Below are positions 19,424 to 27,796 of a stretch of DNA of 64,000 nt, piece after piece. The notes under the pieces are model-generated. The model was not told the origin of the DNA. It did not search any database and worked only from the letters and a program-made list of their open reading frames with translations. The stretch lies in NCBI RefSeq assembly GCF_003054555.1, contig NZ_CP026304.1, positions 4,278,001 to 4,342,000 on the forward strand, read 5' to 3'. The DNA is from Streptomyces lunaelactis (lineage in GTDB: Bacteria > Actinomycetota > Actinomycetes > Streptomycetales > Streptomycetaceae). The position numbers and the translations under genes are program-made. Position 1 is the first letter of the stretch. Each line of letters opens with the position of its first letter.

Positions 19424-20377
19424 TTGTCCGAGCAGTCAGTAGGCCAGTCAGTCGCCGAGTACCGGATCGAGGACCTGGCGCACCACAGCGGCGCCACGGT
19501 TCGTACGATCCGCGCCTACCAGGACCGCGGGCTGCTGCCGAAGCCGGAGCGGCGCGGGCGGGCCAATGTGTACGGGTCCGCCCATCTGGCCCGGCTGCGG
19601 CAGATCGCCGATCTGCTCGACCGCGGCTACACCCTGGCCTCGATCAAGGAGCTCCTGGAGGCCTGGGACGCCGGGCGCGGGCTGGGCGGAGTGCTCGGTC
19701 TGGTCGCCGAGGTGCAGGGCCCGTGGACGGACGAGGAGGCGGCGCGGATCTCCCGCGCGGAGCTCGACGGGAAGTTCGGCGGGAAGCCGGACGAGGCCGC
19801 CGTCGCGGAGGCGGTGGATCTCGGCGTCCTGGAGCGCATCCCGGGCCGGGACGACGAATTCCTGGTGCCCAGCCCCCAGGAGCTCGCGGTCGCCGCCGAG
19901 TTGTACGCCGCCGGGGTACCGCTCCCGGCGATCTCCGGTCATCTGCGGGAACTTCGCGGGCAGGTCGAGCACATCGCCTCCCGTTTCCTGGAGTTCACCA
20001 CCGAGCATGTCTTCGCGCGCTACCTGGGGCACCGTCCGCCGACCGACGCGGACGCGGCCGAAGCGGCGTCGCTGGTACGGCGGCTGCGGCCGCTCGCGCA
20101 GCAGACGGTCGACGCCGAACTGGCGCGGGCCATGCGGACGTTCGCCACCCGGCATCTTCAGCAGCACCTGAGCCCGGAGAGGCTGCCTCCGGCGGACACC
20201 GAGCCCCGATCGGTGACACTGCCGGCGGGGACAATTCGCTCGGTCCACGCCCTGGTTGGCGAGGAGAACGCCGCCGCCTTCATCACCGCCGCGACCGAAC
20301 GGGAACTGCAGGCACGGACATTGGACTCTCTCATGTCAATCAATGGAGATTCCGGACAAGTTAACCAAACTTCCTAA
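19424..20377 (+). CDS. MerR-family transcriptional regulator
   Basis: This 317-residue regulator has an N-terminal MerR winged helix (IEDLAHHSGATVRTIRAYQDRGLLPKP) and a long C-terminal region without recognised ligand residues. The start is TTG 19424, preceded by GAGGGGGCGGG. It lies 37 bases after the M24-EphD-metal hydrolase genes on the same strand and probably controls them; that is inference. MerR proteins usually act on a promoter with an extended 19-20 bp spacer, which I did not locate. Confidence 0.87.
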   Translation: MSEQSVGQSVAEYRIEDLAHHSGATVRTIRAYQDRGLLPKPERRGRANVYGSAHLARLRQIADLLDRGYTLASIKELLEAWDAGRGLGGVLGLVAEVQGPWTDEEAARISRAELDGKFGGKPDEAAVAEAVDLGVLERIPGRDDEFLVPSPQELAVAAELYAAGVPLPAISGHLRELRGQVEHIASRFLEFTTEHVFARYLGHRPPTDADAAEAASLVRRLRPLAQQTVDAELARAMRTFATRHLQQHLSPERLPPADTEPRSVTLPAGTIRSVHALVGEENAAAFITAATERELQARTLDSLMSINGDSGQVNQTS

Positions 20378-20389
20378 ATCTCCCCACAG

Positions 20390-20443
20390 TTGTCCACAGA
20401 ATCGCCAATTCACTTGTGGATAACTACAGTTGGCTGTGGATCA
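20390..20443. promoter_or_regulatory. small group of DnaA-box-like sequences upstream of kptA
   Basis: Within 54 bases lie TTGTCCACA (20390-20398, plus strand), a perfect TTATCCACA on the minus strand (20415-20423) and the near match TGATCCACA on the minus strand (20435-20443). The 126-base gap is AT-richer than the genes around it. DnaA binding is inference from the motif. Confidence 0.6.
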
Positions 20444-20503
20444 AACCTTTGGAGTGAATTTTTTGGGTGGCGGTGACACCACACGGGCGGGCACGCTGAC
20501 CGG

Positions 20504-21082
20504 ATGAACGAAGAACTCCGCCGGCCCGACGAGCGGCGCACCGTGAAGGTGTCGAAGTACCTCTCGAAGCATCTGCGGCACCAGCCGGACCGCATCGGCA
20601 TCACCCTCGACGAGAACGGCTGGGTGGCCGTCGACGAGCTGATGCGGGCCGCGGCCGAGCACGGCTTCCGGATCACCCGCGCCGAGCTCGACCATGTCGT
20701 CGCCGTCAATGACAAGCAGCGCTTCACGATCGACGGCGCGCGCATCCGCGCCAACCAGGGCCACACCGTCGAGGTCGACCTCGACCTGCCGACGGCCGAG
20801 CCGCCCGCGTACCTCTTTCACGGCACCGTCGCCCGCAGCCTGGACGCGATCCGCGCCGAGGGACTGCGTGCCATGAACCGCCACCATGTCCATCTCTCAC
20901 CCGACCGCGAGACCGCGACCCGCGTCGGCGCCCGCCGCGGCCGCCCCGTCGTCCTGTCTGTGGACGCCGGAGCGATGCACAGAGCGGGCCACCTCTTCCA
21001 CGTCAGCGCCAACGGGGTCTGGCTCACCGACTCCGTACCGCCGGAGTTTCTGCGCTTCCCCGGCAGCCGGACCGACGGATAG
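20504..21082 (+). CDS. kptA: RNA 2'-phosphotransferase (Tpt1/KptA)
   Basis: This 192-residue homologue of yeast Tpt1 transfers an internal RNA 2'-phosphate to NAD. Family motifs are visible in order: SKYLSKHLRH at the N-terminal winged helix, RANQGH, LFHGTV, HLSPDRETA and RRGRPVVL. Bacteria lack the tRNA-splicing pathway that makes the 2'-phosphate in yeast, so the physiological substrate here is unknown. The gene stands alone with a DnaA-box-rich upstream gap. Confidence 0.93.
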   Translation: MNEELRRPDERRTVKVSKYLSKHLRHQPDRIGITLDENGWVAVDELMRAAAEHGFRITRAELDHVVAVNDKQRFTIDGARIRANQGHTVEVDLDLPTAEPPAYLFHGTVARSLDAIRAEGLRAMNRHHVHLSPDRETATRVGARRGRPVVLSVDAGAMHRAGHLFHVSANGVWLTDSVPPEFLRFPGSRTDG

Positions 21083-21089
21083 GACGACC

Positions 21090-21989
21090 TCAGCGGGTCA
21101 GCTGAGCGAGACCCTCGGTCGCGATCTGCTCGAAGACCGCCTGATCAGCGGCGAAGTCCGAGTCCGGGATCGGCGCATGGACGACGATCTCCGTGAAGCC
21201 GAGCTCGAAGTGCTTGCCCGCGAAGTCCACAAAGGCGTCGAGGGACTCCAGCGGACGGCCGGGTTCCGGGGTGAAGCCGGTGAGCAGGATCTTGTCCAGC
21301 TCGGCCACTTCCCGCCCGATGTCCGCGCACGCCTTGCCGAGCTTCTCGATCTGCCCGCGCATCGCCTCGACCGACTCCTCCGGCGTGCCCGTCTCGAAGA
21401 GCTTCGGGTCACCCGTGGTCACCCACGCCTGCCCGTGCTTCGCCGCGAGCTTGAGCCCGCGCGGCCCGGTCGCCGCGACCGCGAAGGGCAGCCGGGGCCG
21501 CTGCACACAGCCCGGAATGTTGCGGGCCTCCACCGCCGAGTAGAAGGTCCCCTCGTACGTCACCGAGTCCTCGGTCAGCAGCCGGTCGAGCAGCGGCAGG
21601 AACTCCCCGAAGCGGTCGGCACGTTCGCGCGGCGTCCATGCCTCCTGGCCCAGCACCGTGGCGTCGAAGCCCATGCCGCCCGCGCCGATGCCGAGCGTGA
21701 TCCGCCCGCCGGAGATGTCGTCCAGCGAAATCAGGTCCTTGGCGAGGGTCACCGGGTGCCTGAAGTTCGGCGAGGTGACCAGCGTGCCGAGGCGCAGCCG
21801 CTCGGTGGCGGCGGCTGCGGCGGTCAGCGTCGGCACCGCGCCGTACCAGGGGCCGTCGCGGAAGGTCCGCCACGACAGATGGTCGTAGGTGTACGCGGTG
21901 TGGAAACCGAGCTGCTCGGCTCGCAGCCACTCGTCGCGGCCACCTTCGTGCCAGCGGCGGACAGGGAGGATCACGGTACTCAAACGCAT
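21090..21989 (-). CDS. LLM-class flavin-dependent oxidoreductase
   Basis: This 299-residue TIM-barrel enzyme is of the luciferase-like monooxygenase / F420-dependent type. Typical features are TAYTYDHLSWR near the N-terminus, TLVTSPNFRHP, and LGIGAGGMGFDATVLG for cofactor phosphate binding. FMN or F420 cannot be decided from sequence. ATG 21989 was chosen (MRLSTVILP); the frame extends further without support. It converges with kptA, leaving only seven bases. Confidence 0.9.
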   Translation of the reverse strand: MRLSTVILPVRRWHEGGRDEWLRAEQLGFHTAYTYDHLSWRTFRDGPWYGAVPTLTAAAAATERLRLGTLVTSPNFRHPVTLAKDLISLDDISGGRITLGIGAGGMGFDATVLGQEAWTPRERADRFGEFLPLLDRLLTEDSVTYEGTFYSAVEARNIPGCVQRPRLPFAVAATGPRGLKLAAKHGQAWVTTGDPKLFETGTPEESVEAMRGQIEKLGKACADIGREVAELDKILLTGFTPEPGRPLESLDAFVDFAGKHFELGFTEIVVHAPIPDSDFAADQAVFEQIATEGLAQLTR

Positions 21990-22097
21990 GCCTTCGAGAC
22001 TACGTCGCCCGACAGGGGCGCTCGCACACTCACCCCCGGTCACTCAAATGTGCGCCCTGTCGCACGCCCGTGCGCCGTCGTACGGGAGAATGCGTCT

Positions 22098-22949
22098 GTG
22101 ACCTCAGCTATGCATTCCCGCCCCCTGCCCACCACGCCCCGGCTGATCGCCACGGATCTGGACGGCACCCTGCTGCGCGACGACAAGTCCGTGTCGGACC
22201 GTACGATCGCCGCCCTGGCAGCCGCCGAGGAGGCCGGGATCGAGGTCTTCTTCGTCACGGGCCGCCCGGCCCGCTGGATGGACGTCGTCAGTGACCATGT
22301 TCACGGCCACGGGCTCGCGATCTGCGCCAATGGCGCGGCAGTCGTCGATCTGCACGCCGGCGGGAAGCTGCTCGAGGTCCGCGCTCTGGAGCGGGACACC
22401 GCCCTGGAGGTCGTACGGACCCTGCGGGACGCTGCCCCCGGCACCTCCTTCGCGGTCGAGACGACGACCGGTATCCACTACGAGCCGGACTATCCGCCGT
22501 TCCATCTCGACCCGGGCGCCACCGTCGCCGCCGCCGAGAAGCTGCTCCACGAGGAGGAGCCGGGCACCAGCGCCCCGGTGATCAAACTGCTCGCCCACCA
22601 CCCCGAGCTGGCGCCCGACGGCTTCCTCACCCTGGCCCGTACGACCGCCGGCCGGCTCGCGTCCTTCACCCGCTCCAGCCCGAGCGCGCTGATCGAAATC
22701 AGCGGACTGGGCGTGAGCAAGGCCAGCACGCTGGCGCTCTGCTGCGCCGAGCGCGGGATCTCCTCCGACGAGGTCGTCGCCTTCGGGGACATGCCCAACG
22801 ATGTGGAGATGCTGAGCTGGGCGGGCACCTCGTACGCGATGGGCAACGCCCACCCGGACGTGATCGCCGCGGCCTCCGGCCGCACCGTCGCCAACAACGA
22901 GGACGGCGTCGCGGTCGTCATCGAGCAGATCCTCGCGGGACGCGCGTAA
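22098..22949 (+). CDS. Cof-type HAD hydrolase
   Basis: This 283-residue HAD-IIB phosphatase shows ATDLDGTLL (motif I), FFVTGRPAR (II), LGVSKAST (III) and AFGDMPND (IV). It is a paralogue of the serS-linked gene at 10741-11553. GTG 22098 follows GGGAGA at workable spacing; ATG 22110 is an alternative start four codons later. The substrate is unknown. Confidence 0.9.
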   Translation: MTSAMHSRPLPTTPRLIATDLDGTLLRDDKSVSDRTIAALAAAEEAGIEVFFVTGRPARWMDVVSDHVHGHGLAICANGAAVVDLHAGGKLLEVRALERDTALEVVRTLRDAAPGTSFAVETTTGIHYEPDYPPFHLDPGATVAAAEKLLHEEEPGTSAPVIKLLAHHPELAPDGFLTLARTTAGRLASFTRSSPSALIEISGLGVSKASTLALCCAERGISSDEVVAFGDMPNDVEMLSWAGTSYAMGNAHPDVIAAASGRTVANNEDGVAVVIEQILAGRA

Positions 22950-22969
22950 GTCAACGGGCACAGGCAGGA

Positions 22970-24031
22970 TCAGAGAGACCCGCGCCAAAGCCTTACTCCG
23001 CGTTCGCGCAGCCAGGCGGCCGGATCTACCCCTGAGCCCAGATACGGCGTGAGCCGCACCTCGAAATGCAGGTGCGGCCCCGTCGAGTTGCCCGTGGTGC
23101 CGGCCTGCCCGATCCACTGCCCCGTGAGCACCTGTTCGCCCTGGTCGACCGTGACCGCCGCCAGATGCGCGTACTGCGAGTAGTAGCCACCGGGGTGCTG
23201 GACGACGATCTCGATGCCGAAGCCGCCGCCGCAGGAGACCGAGATCACCCTGCCCGCCCCGACCGACCGCACCGGGGCGCCGATGCCCACCGCGAAGTCC
23301 TGCCCCGTATGCCGCTGCGCCCAGCGCTCACCGGCGCTGCCGAACCCGGCGGACAGTTCGTACGTCTCCACCGGCGTCACCCATGCCGTGCCCCGCGGCA
23401 CCTCCCCGCGCCCCTCCAGCCGGACGGCGCCCGCGCATCTGCCCGCCGCCACGCTGCGATCCGCCTCCCCCTGCAGCTTCCACTGCGCCCCTTCCAGCTT
23501 GGTCGCGATGCCCTGCTTGATCCTCGCCAGCTGCGCCTTGCGCAGGTCGAGCGCGTGCCGGGCGGCCCTGGCCGTCCGTTCGGCCAGGGTGAGCCGCCGC
23601 TCGGCCTGCCTGGCCCGGCCGAGCAGCTGGTTCACGGCCGTCTCCGCCTGCCGGGCGAGCCGCCGCCCGCGCATCACCTCGTCGGGGTCGTCGGCGAGCA
23701 GCAGCTGAGCGGTGAGCGCGAGCGGGCTGCCGGTGCGGTACTGCTCCCGGGCGACGCCCCCGATGGCGTCGTGGATCGTGCTGAGTTCCCGCCGCCGCCC
23801 GGCGAGCTGCCCCTGGAGCCGGACCGCCTGGATCCGCTGCGCATCCGCGGCGCGCCTGCCCTGTTCGTACGCGGCGGTGGCCTTCGCCGCGTCGTCGTAC
23901 AGCCGCGCCACCTCGGCGCCGGTGCCGATGCCGGGCCCGTCGGACGCCGTGGCCGCGGGAGCCGTGGTGCCGAGGAGCGCGCACAGCACCGCCGGGACGA
24001 GCAGCAGCCGGTCGCGGTGTGTCGAGCCCAT
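22970..24031 (-). CDS. secreted M23-family peptidase with coiled coil
   Basis: This 353-residue protein has a signal peptide (LLLVPAVLCALL ... APAATA), a long Ala/Arg/Glu-rich coiled coil (about 45-190) and a C-terminal LytM/M23 domain. Zinc ligands are visible as H and D in RHTGQDFA and the HLHF motif (GPHLHFEVRL). Proteins of this layout cleave peptidoglycan cross-bridges or activate amidases as NlpD/EnvC-type factors; both are possible. ATG 24031 was taken because it directly precedes the signal peptide, although no good ribosome binding site is seen. Confidence 0.88.
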   Translation of the reverse strand: MGSTHRDRLLLVPAVLCALLGTTAPAATASDGPGIGTGAEVARLYDDAAKATAAYEQGRRAADAQRIQAVRLQGQLAGRRRELSTIHDAIGGVAREQYRTGSPLALTAQLLLADDPDEVMRGRRLARQAETAVNQLLGRARQAERRLTLAERTARAARHALDLRKAQLARIKQGIATKLEGAQWKLQGEADRSVAAGRCAGAVRLEGRGEVPRGTAWVTPVETYELSAGFGSAGERWAQRHTGQDFAVGIGAPVRSVGAGRVISVSCGGGFGIEIVVQHPGGYYSQYAHLAAVTVDQGEQVLTGQWIGQAGTTGNSTGPHLHFEVRLTPYLGSGVDPAAWLRERGVRLWRGSL

Positions 24032-24124
24032 TGAGGGATCGTCACCCGGCTCGGGAGCGATTTCGGGTACCCCTGCGGTGTCGTACCGCCACCTGGCCCA
24101 GAACCCGGCCGCCGGATGGCCGGC

Positions 24125-24184
24125 GGCACTGCGGAAGGCACTGCGAAAGGCACTGCACACGGCACTGCGCACGGCACTGCGCAC
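24125..24184. repeat. five tandem copies of a 12-bp unit
   Basis: Five consecutive 12-base units begin with GGCACTGC and differ only in the last four bases (GGAA, GAAA, ACAC, GCAC, GCAC). They lie upstream of the M23 peptidase start and beyond the end of cydCD. No protein-coding role is evident, and the unit length keeps any frame open, so frames through it are misleading. Confidence 0.85.
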
Positions 24185-24229
24185 GGCGATTCGGGCGCGG
24201 TCATGCCCTTGAGGGCAGTAAGTCCCATT

Positions 24230-27200
24230 TCACGAGGAAAGTCGGGTACTGAGCAGGTCCGCGGCCCGCTCGCGCTCCAGCATCCCCCGCAGCGGCCCCT
24301 CGGCGGCGGCGAGCTCGGCGTACGAACCGCGTTGCACGGTCCTGCCCTCCCCCAGCACCACGATCTCGTCGACGGCGTCGAGCCCTTGCAGCCGGTGCGT
24401 GATCAGCAGCGTCGTCCGCCCCTCGGTGGCCCTCAGCAGATCCGCCGTCAGCGCGTCCGCCGTCGCCAGGTCGAGATGCTCGGCGGGCTCGTCGAGTACG
24501 AGTACGGGGAAGTCGGCGAGCAGCGCACGGGCCAGCGCCAGCCGCTGCCGCTGACCGCCGGAGAGCTGCGCGCCGTGCTCGCCGATGAGGGTGTCGAGGC
24601 CGTCGGGCAGTGTGTCGACCCACCTCAGCAGCCGGGCCTCGGCGAGCGCCTGCCGCAGTTCGTCCTCCGTCGCCTCCGTGCGCGCGAGCCTGAGGTTCTC
24701 CCGTAGGGAACTGTCGAAGAGGTGGGCGTCCTGCGCGCACAGCCCGACGAAGCGCCGGACCGTGTCCCCGTCGAGCGCCGCCGCGTCCACGCCTCCGATC
24801 GTGTACGTCCCCTCCCTGGCGTCCAGGAAGCGGAGCAGCACCTGCGCGAGGGTGGTCTTGCCCGAGCCGGAGGTCCCGACGACGGCGATGCGTCTCCCGG
24901 CGGTGAGCGTCAGATCGAAGCCGCCGAGCGCGTCCCGCTGCTGTCCGGCGTACCTGGCGCTCAGCCCCCGGACCTCGAGCGGGAACGCCGTCGCGGGCGG
25001 GGTGGCCGGTTGCTCCGGCTCGTGTACGGGGACGGGCGCGTCCAGCACTTCGTACACCCGCTCGGCGCTCCGCTTGACCCGCTGCCGGTACTGCACGGCC
25101 AGCGGAAGTCCGGTGACCGCCTCGAACGCGGCGAGGGGAGTGAGCACCACGACCGCCAGGGACACTCCGTCGAGCCGCCCGTCGCGTACCGCCTGCACTC
25201 CGGCGAACGCGGCGCACACGACGGTCAGTCCACAGGCCAGCGCGGAGAGCCCGCCGCCGAGCGCGGTGGCCGCGGCACCACGTGAGGCGATGCGTGTCAG
25301 CTGCCGGTCGGCCTCCCGTGTCCTTTCGACCCGCCCCTTCAGGGCTCCGGCGACGGCCAGTTCCGCCGTACCGCCGAGGAGGTCGACGACGCGGGTGGCC
25401 AGCGCCCCGCGCGCGGGGGCGAGTTGCCTTTCGGCCCGTCGCGCGAAGGCGCCGCTGATCAGCGGTACGGCGACTCCTGCGAAGAGCAGCCCGACCGCGA
25501 GTACGGCCCCGGCCTCGGGCAGCAGCCACGCGGTGAATCCGACAGCGCCGGCTCCCACGACGACGGCCACGCCGGCGGGCGGCAGCCAGCGCAGCCAGTA
25601 GTCCTGCAGAGCGTCCACATCGGCGACGAGCCGCGACAGCAGATCCCCGCGCCGGGTCTGCCGCAGGCCGGCGGGCGCGATCCGCTCCAGCCTGCGGTAG
25701 ACCGCCACCCGCATCTCGGCGAGCATCCGCAGTACGGCGTCGTGCGACACAAGACGCTCGGCGTACCGGAAGACGGCCCGCCCGATGCCGAAGGCGCGGG
25801 TCGCCGTCACGGCCACCATCAGGTACAGCACCGGCGGCTGTTCGGACGCCCGCGAAATCAGCCACCCGGAGACGGCCATGAGCCCAACGGCGGACGCCGC
25901 CGCGAGACTGCCGAGCAGCAGCGCGAGCCCGAGGCGGCCCCGTAGCTCTCCTGCGGCGCTCCGCACCCGCCCCAGCGCACCCCCACGTGCGGCCAACTCC
26001 AGTAGCCCGTCCGGCGTTTGAGGACCGGGGTCCGGGGCGGAGCCCCGGCTACGGGAAGGGGCGGGCAGGGGACCGCTCCGCGCAGCGGCACCCGCACCGT
26101 TCGCCGCACCCACACCCGCACCCACAAGCGCCCCGCCCACCGAAGCCGCCGCCGGCTCCAGCCGCACCACCCGGTCCGCCACCGCCAGCAGCGCCGGCCG
26201 ATGGACGACCAGCAGCACCGTCCGCCCCGCCGCCAGCCGCCGCACCGCGTCGACGATGCCCGCCTCCGTCTCTCCGTCCAGCGCCGCCGTCGGCTCGTCG
26301 AGCAGCAGCAGCGGCCGGTCCGCGAGGAACGCCCGGGCCAGCGCGAGCCGTTGCCGCTGCCCGGCCGAGAGCCCCGCGCCGTCCTCGCCGAGCGGAGTGT
26401 CCACACCCTGGGGGAGTCCGGCCACGAAGCCGCATGCCCCCGCGTCCCGCAGCGCTTCCCGCACCGCCTCGTCATCGGCGTCAGGCCGCGCCAGCCGTAC
26501 GTTCTCGGCGATCGTCCCCTCGAAGAGATGCGGCCGCTGCGGTACCCACGCGATCCGCTCGCGCCAGCGGTCCAGGTCGAGAGTCGCCAGATCAGTGCCG
26601 CCGACCCGCACCCGTCCCTCGGCCGGCTCCACGAAGCCCAGCAGCACATCCAGCAGAGTCGACTTCCCGACCCCGCTCGGCCCCACCAGTGCGACCGTCT
26701 CGCCGGGCTCCACCACCAGCGAGGCCGCCTCCAACGACGCCTCACTACGCCCCGCGTGACGGACGGTCACCCCATCGAGCTCCAGCAGGAGCGGGCCCGG
26801 CACCTCACTCCCACCGCCCACCCGCGGTTCGGTCTCCAGGACCTGGAAGATTTCCTCGGCGGCCGACAGCCCCTCCGCCGCCGCATGATACTGCGCCCCC
26901 ACCTGCCGGATCGGCAGATACGCCTCGGGCGCGAGGATCAGAATCACCAGGCCCGTGTACAGATCCAGATCCCCGTGCACCAGCCGCATACCGATCCCGA
27001 CGGCCACCAGCGCCACCGAGAGCGTCGACAGCAACTCCAGTGCGAACGACGAGAGGAACGCGATCCGCAGCGTCCGCACCGTCGCCTTGCGGTACTCCGA
27101 GGTGATGGACCGGATCGACTCCGCCTGTGCCTTCGCCCGCCCGAAGACCTTCAGGGTCGGCAGACCGGCCACCACATCCAGGAAGTGTCCCGAAAGACGG

Positions 27201-27790
27201 GACAGCAGCCGCCACTGGCGGTCCATCCGGGCCTGCGTGGCCCAGCCGATGAGCACCATGAACAGCGGAATCAGCGGCAGAGTCACCACGATGACCGCCG
27301 CCGAGACCCAGTCCTCGGTCACGATCCGCGCCAGCACCGCCACCGGCACCACCACCGCGAGCCCCAACTGCGGCAGATAGCGCGAGAAGTAGTCGTCGAG
27401 AGCGTCGACACCGCGGGTGGCGAGCGCGACCAGCGAACCGGTCCGCTGCCCGCTCAGCCATCCCGGTCCCAGCTCTGCAGCCCGCTCAAGGAGCCGCCCC
27501 CGCAGCTCCGACTTGACCGCCGCGCTCGCCCGGTGCGCCGCCAGTTCGGTCAGCCAGGAGACAACCGCCCGGCCGACCGCGACCGCTGCCAGCAGCGCCA
27601 GGGGTGTCCCAAGACCGGAGGTGGAGAGCCCCTGCTGGAACGCCCCCACCACCACTTCGGCGATCAGCATCGCCTGGGCGACGACCAGCGCCGCCCCGAC
27701 CAGTCCGAGGAGCACCACCGCGATCAGGAAGTGCCGGGTGGCCCGGGCGTACCGGAGCAGACGCGGGTCGATCGGTTTCACGTGAAACAT
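24230..27790 (-). CDS. cydCD: fused CydDC-type ABC transporter (thiol exporter for bd oxidase)
   Basis: This 1186-residue protein joins two half-transporters that are separate in E. coli. Each half has six membrane helices and an ATPase: first half Walker A GPSGVGKST and Walker B LLLLDEPTAALD; second half GTSGSGKTT, signature LSGGQRQRLALA and Walker B LVLDEPAEHLD. The first signature is LSAGQRQRLALA. CydDC exports glutathione/cysteine-type thiols and is needed to assemble cytochrome bd. A Pro/Ala/Gly-rich linker near residue 560-600 joins the halves. The start codon lies in a parS site, giving MFHVKP. It is cotranscribed with cydAB. Confidence 0.95.
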   Translation of the reverse strand: MFHVKPIDPRLLRYARATRHFLIAVVLLGLVGAALVVAQAMLIAEVVVGAFQQGLSTSGLGTPLALLAAVAVGRAVVSWLTELAAHRASAAVKSELRGRLLERAAELGPGWLSGQRTGSLVALATRGVDALDDYFSRYLPQLGLAVVVPVAVLARIVTEDWVSAAVIVVTLPLIPLFMVLIGWATQARMDRQWRLLSRLSGHFLDVVAGLPTLKVFGRAKAQAESIRSITSEYRKATVRTLRIAFLSSFALELLSTLSVALVAVGIGMRLVHGDLDLYTGLVILILAPEAYLPIRQVGAQYHAAAEGLSAAEEIFQVLETEPRVGGGSEVPGPLLLELDGVTVRHAGRSEASLEAASLVVEPGETVALVGPSGVGKSTLLDVLLGFVEPAEGRVRVGGTDLATLDLDRWRERIAWVPQRPHLFEGTIAENVRLARPDADDEAVREALRDAGACGFVAGLPQGVDTPLGEDGAGLSAGQRQRLALARAFLADRPLLLLDEPTAALDGETEAGIVDAVRRLAAGRTVLLVVHRPALLAVADRVVRLEPAAASVGGALVGAGVGAANGAGAAARSGPLPAPSRSRGSAPDPGPQTPDGLLELAARGGALGRVRSAAGELRGRLGLALLLGSLAAASAVGLMAVSGWLISRASEQPPVLYLMVAVTATRAFGIGRAVFRYAERLVSHDAVLRMLAEMRVAVYRRLERIAPAGLRQTRRGDLLSRLVADVDALQDYWLRWLPPAGVAVVVGAGAVGFTAWLLPEAGAVLAVGLLFAGVAVPLISGAFARRAERQLAPARGALATRVVDLLGGTAELAVAGALKGRVERTREADRQLTRIASRGAAATALGGGLSALACGLTVVCAAFAGVQAVRDGRLDGVSLAVVVLTPLAAFEAVTGLPLAVQYRQRVKRSAERVYEVLDAPVPVHEPEQPATPPATAFPLEVRGLSARYAGQQRDALGGFDLTLTAGRRIAVVGTSGSGKTTLAQVLLRFLDAREGTYTIGGVDAAALDGDTVRRFVGLCAQDAHLFDSSLRENLRLARTEATEDELRQALAEARLLRWVDTLPDGLDTLIGEHGAQLSGGQRQRLALARALLADFPVLVLDEPAEHLDLATADALTADLLRATEGRTTLLITHRLQGLDAVDEIVVLGEGRTVQRGSYAELAAAEGPLRGMLERERAADLLSTRLSS
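27775..27788. promoter_or_regulatory. parS (ParB-binding palindrome)
   Basis: The sequence is the perfect 14-bp palindrome GTTTCACGTGAAAC, identical to the Streptomyces parS consensus. ParB binds these sites around oriC to organise and segregate chromosomes. This copy overlaps the first codons of cydCD. Confidence 0.95.
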
Positions 27791-27796
27791 CCCCCA

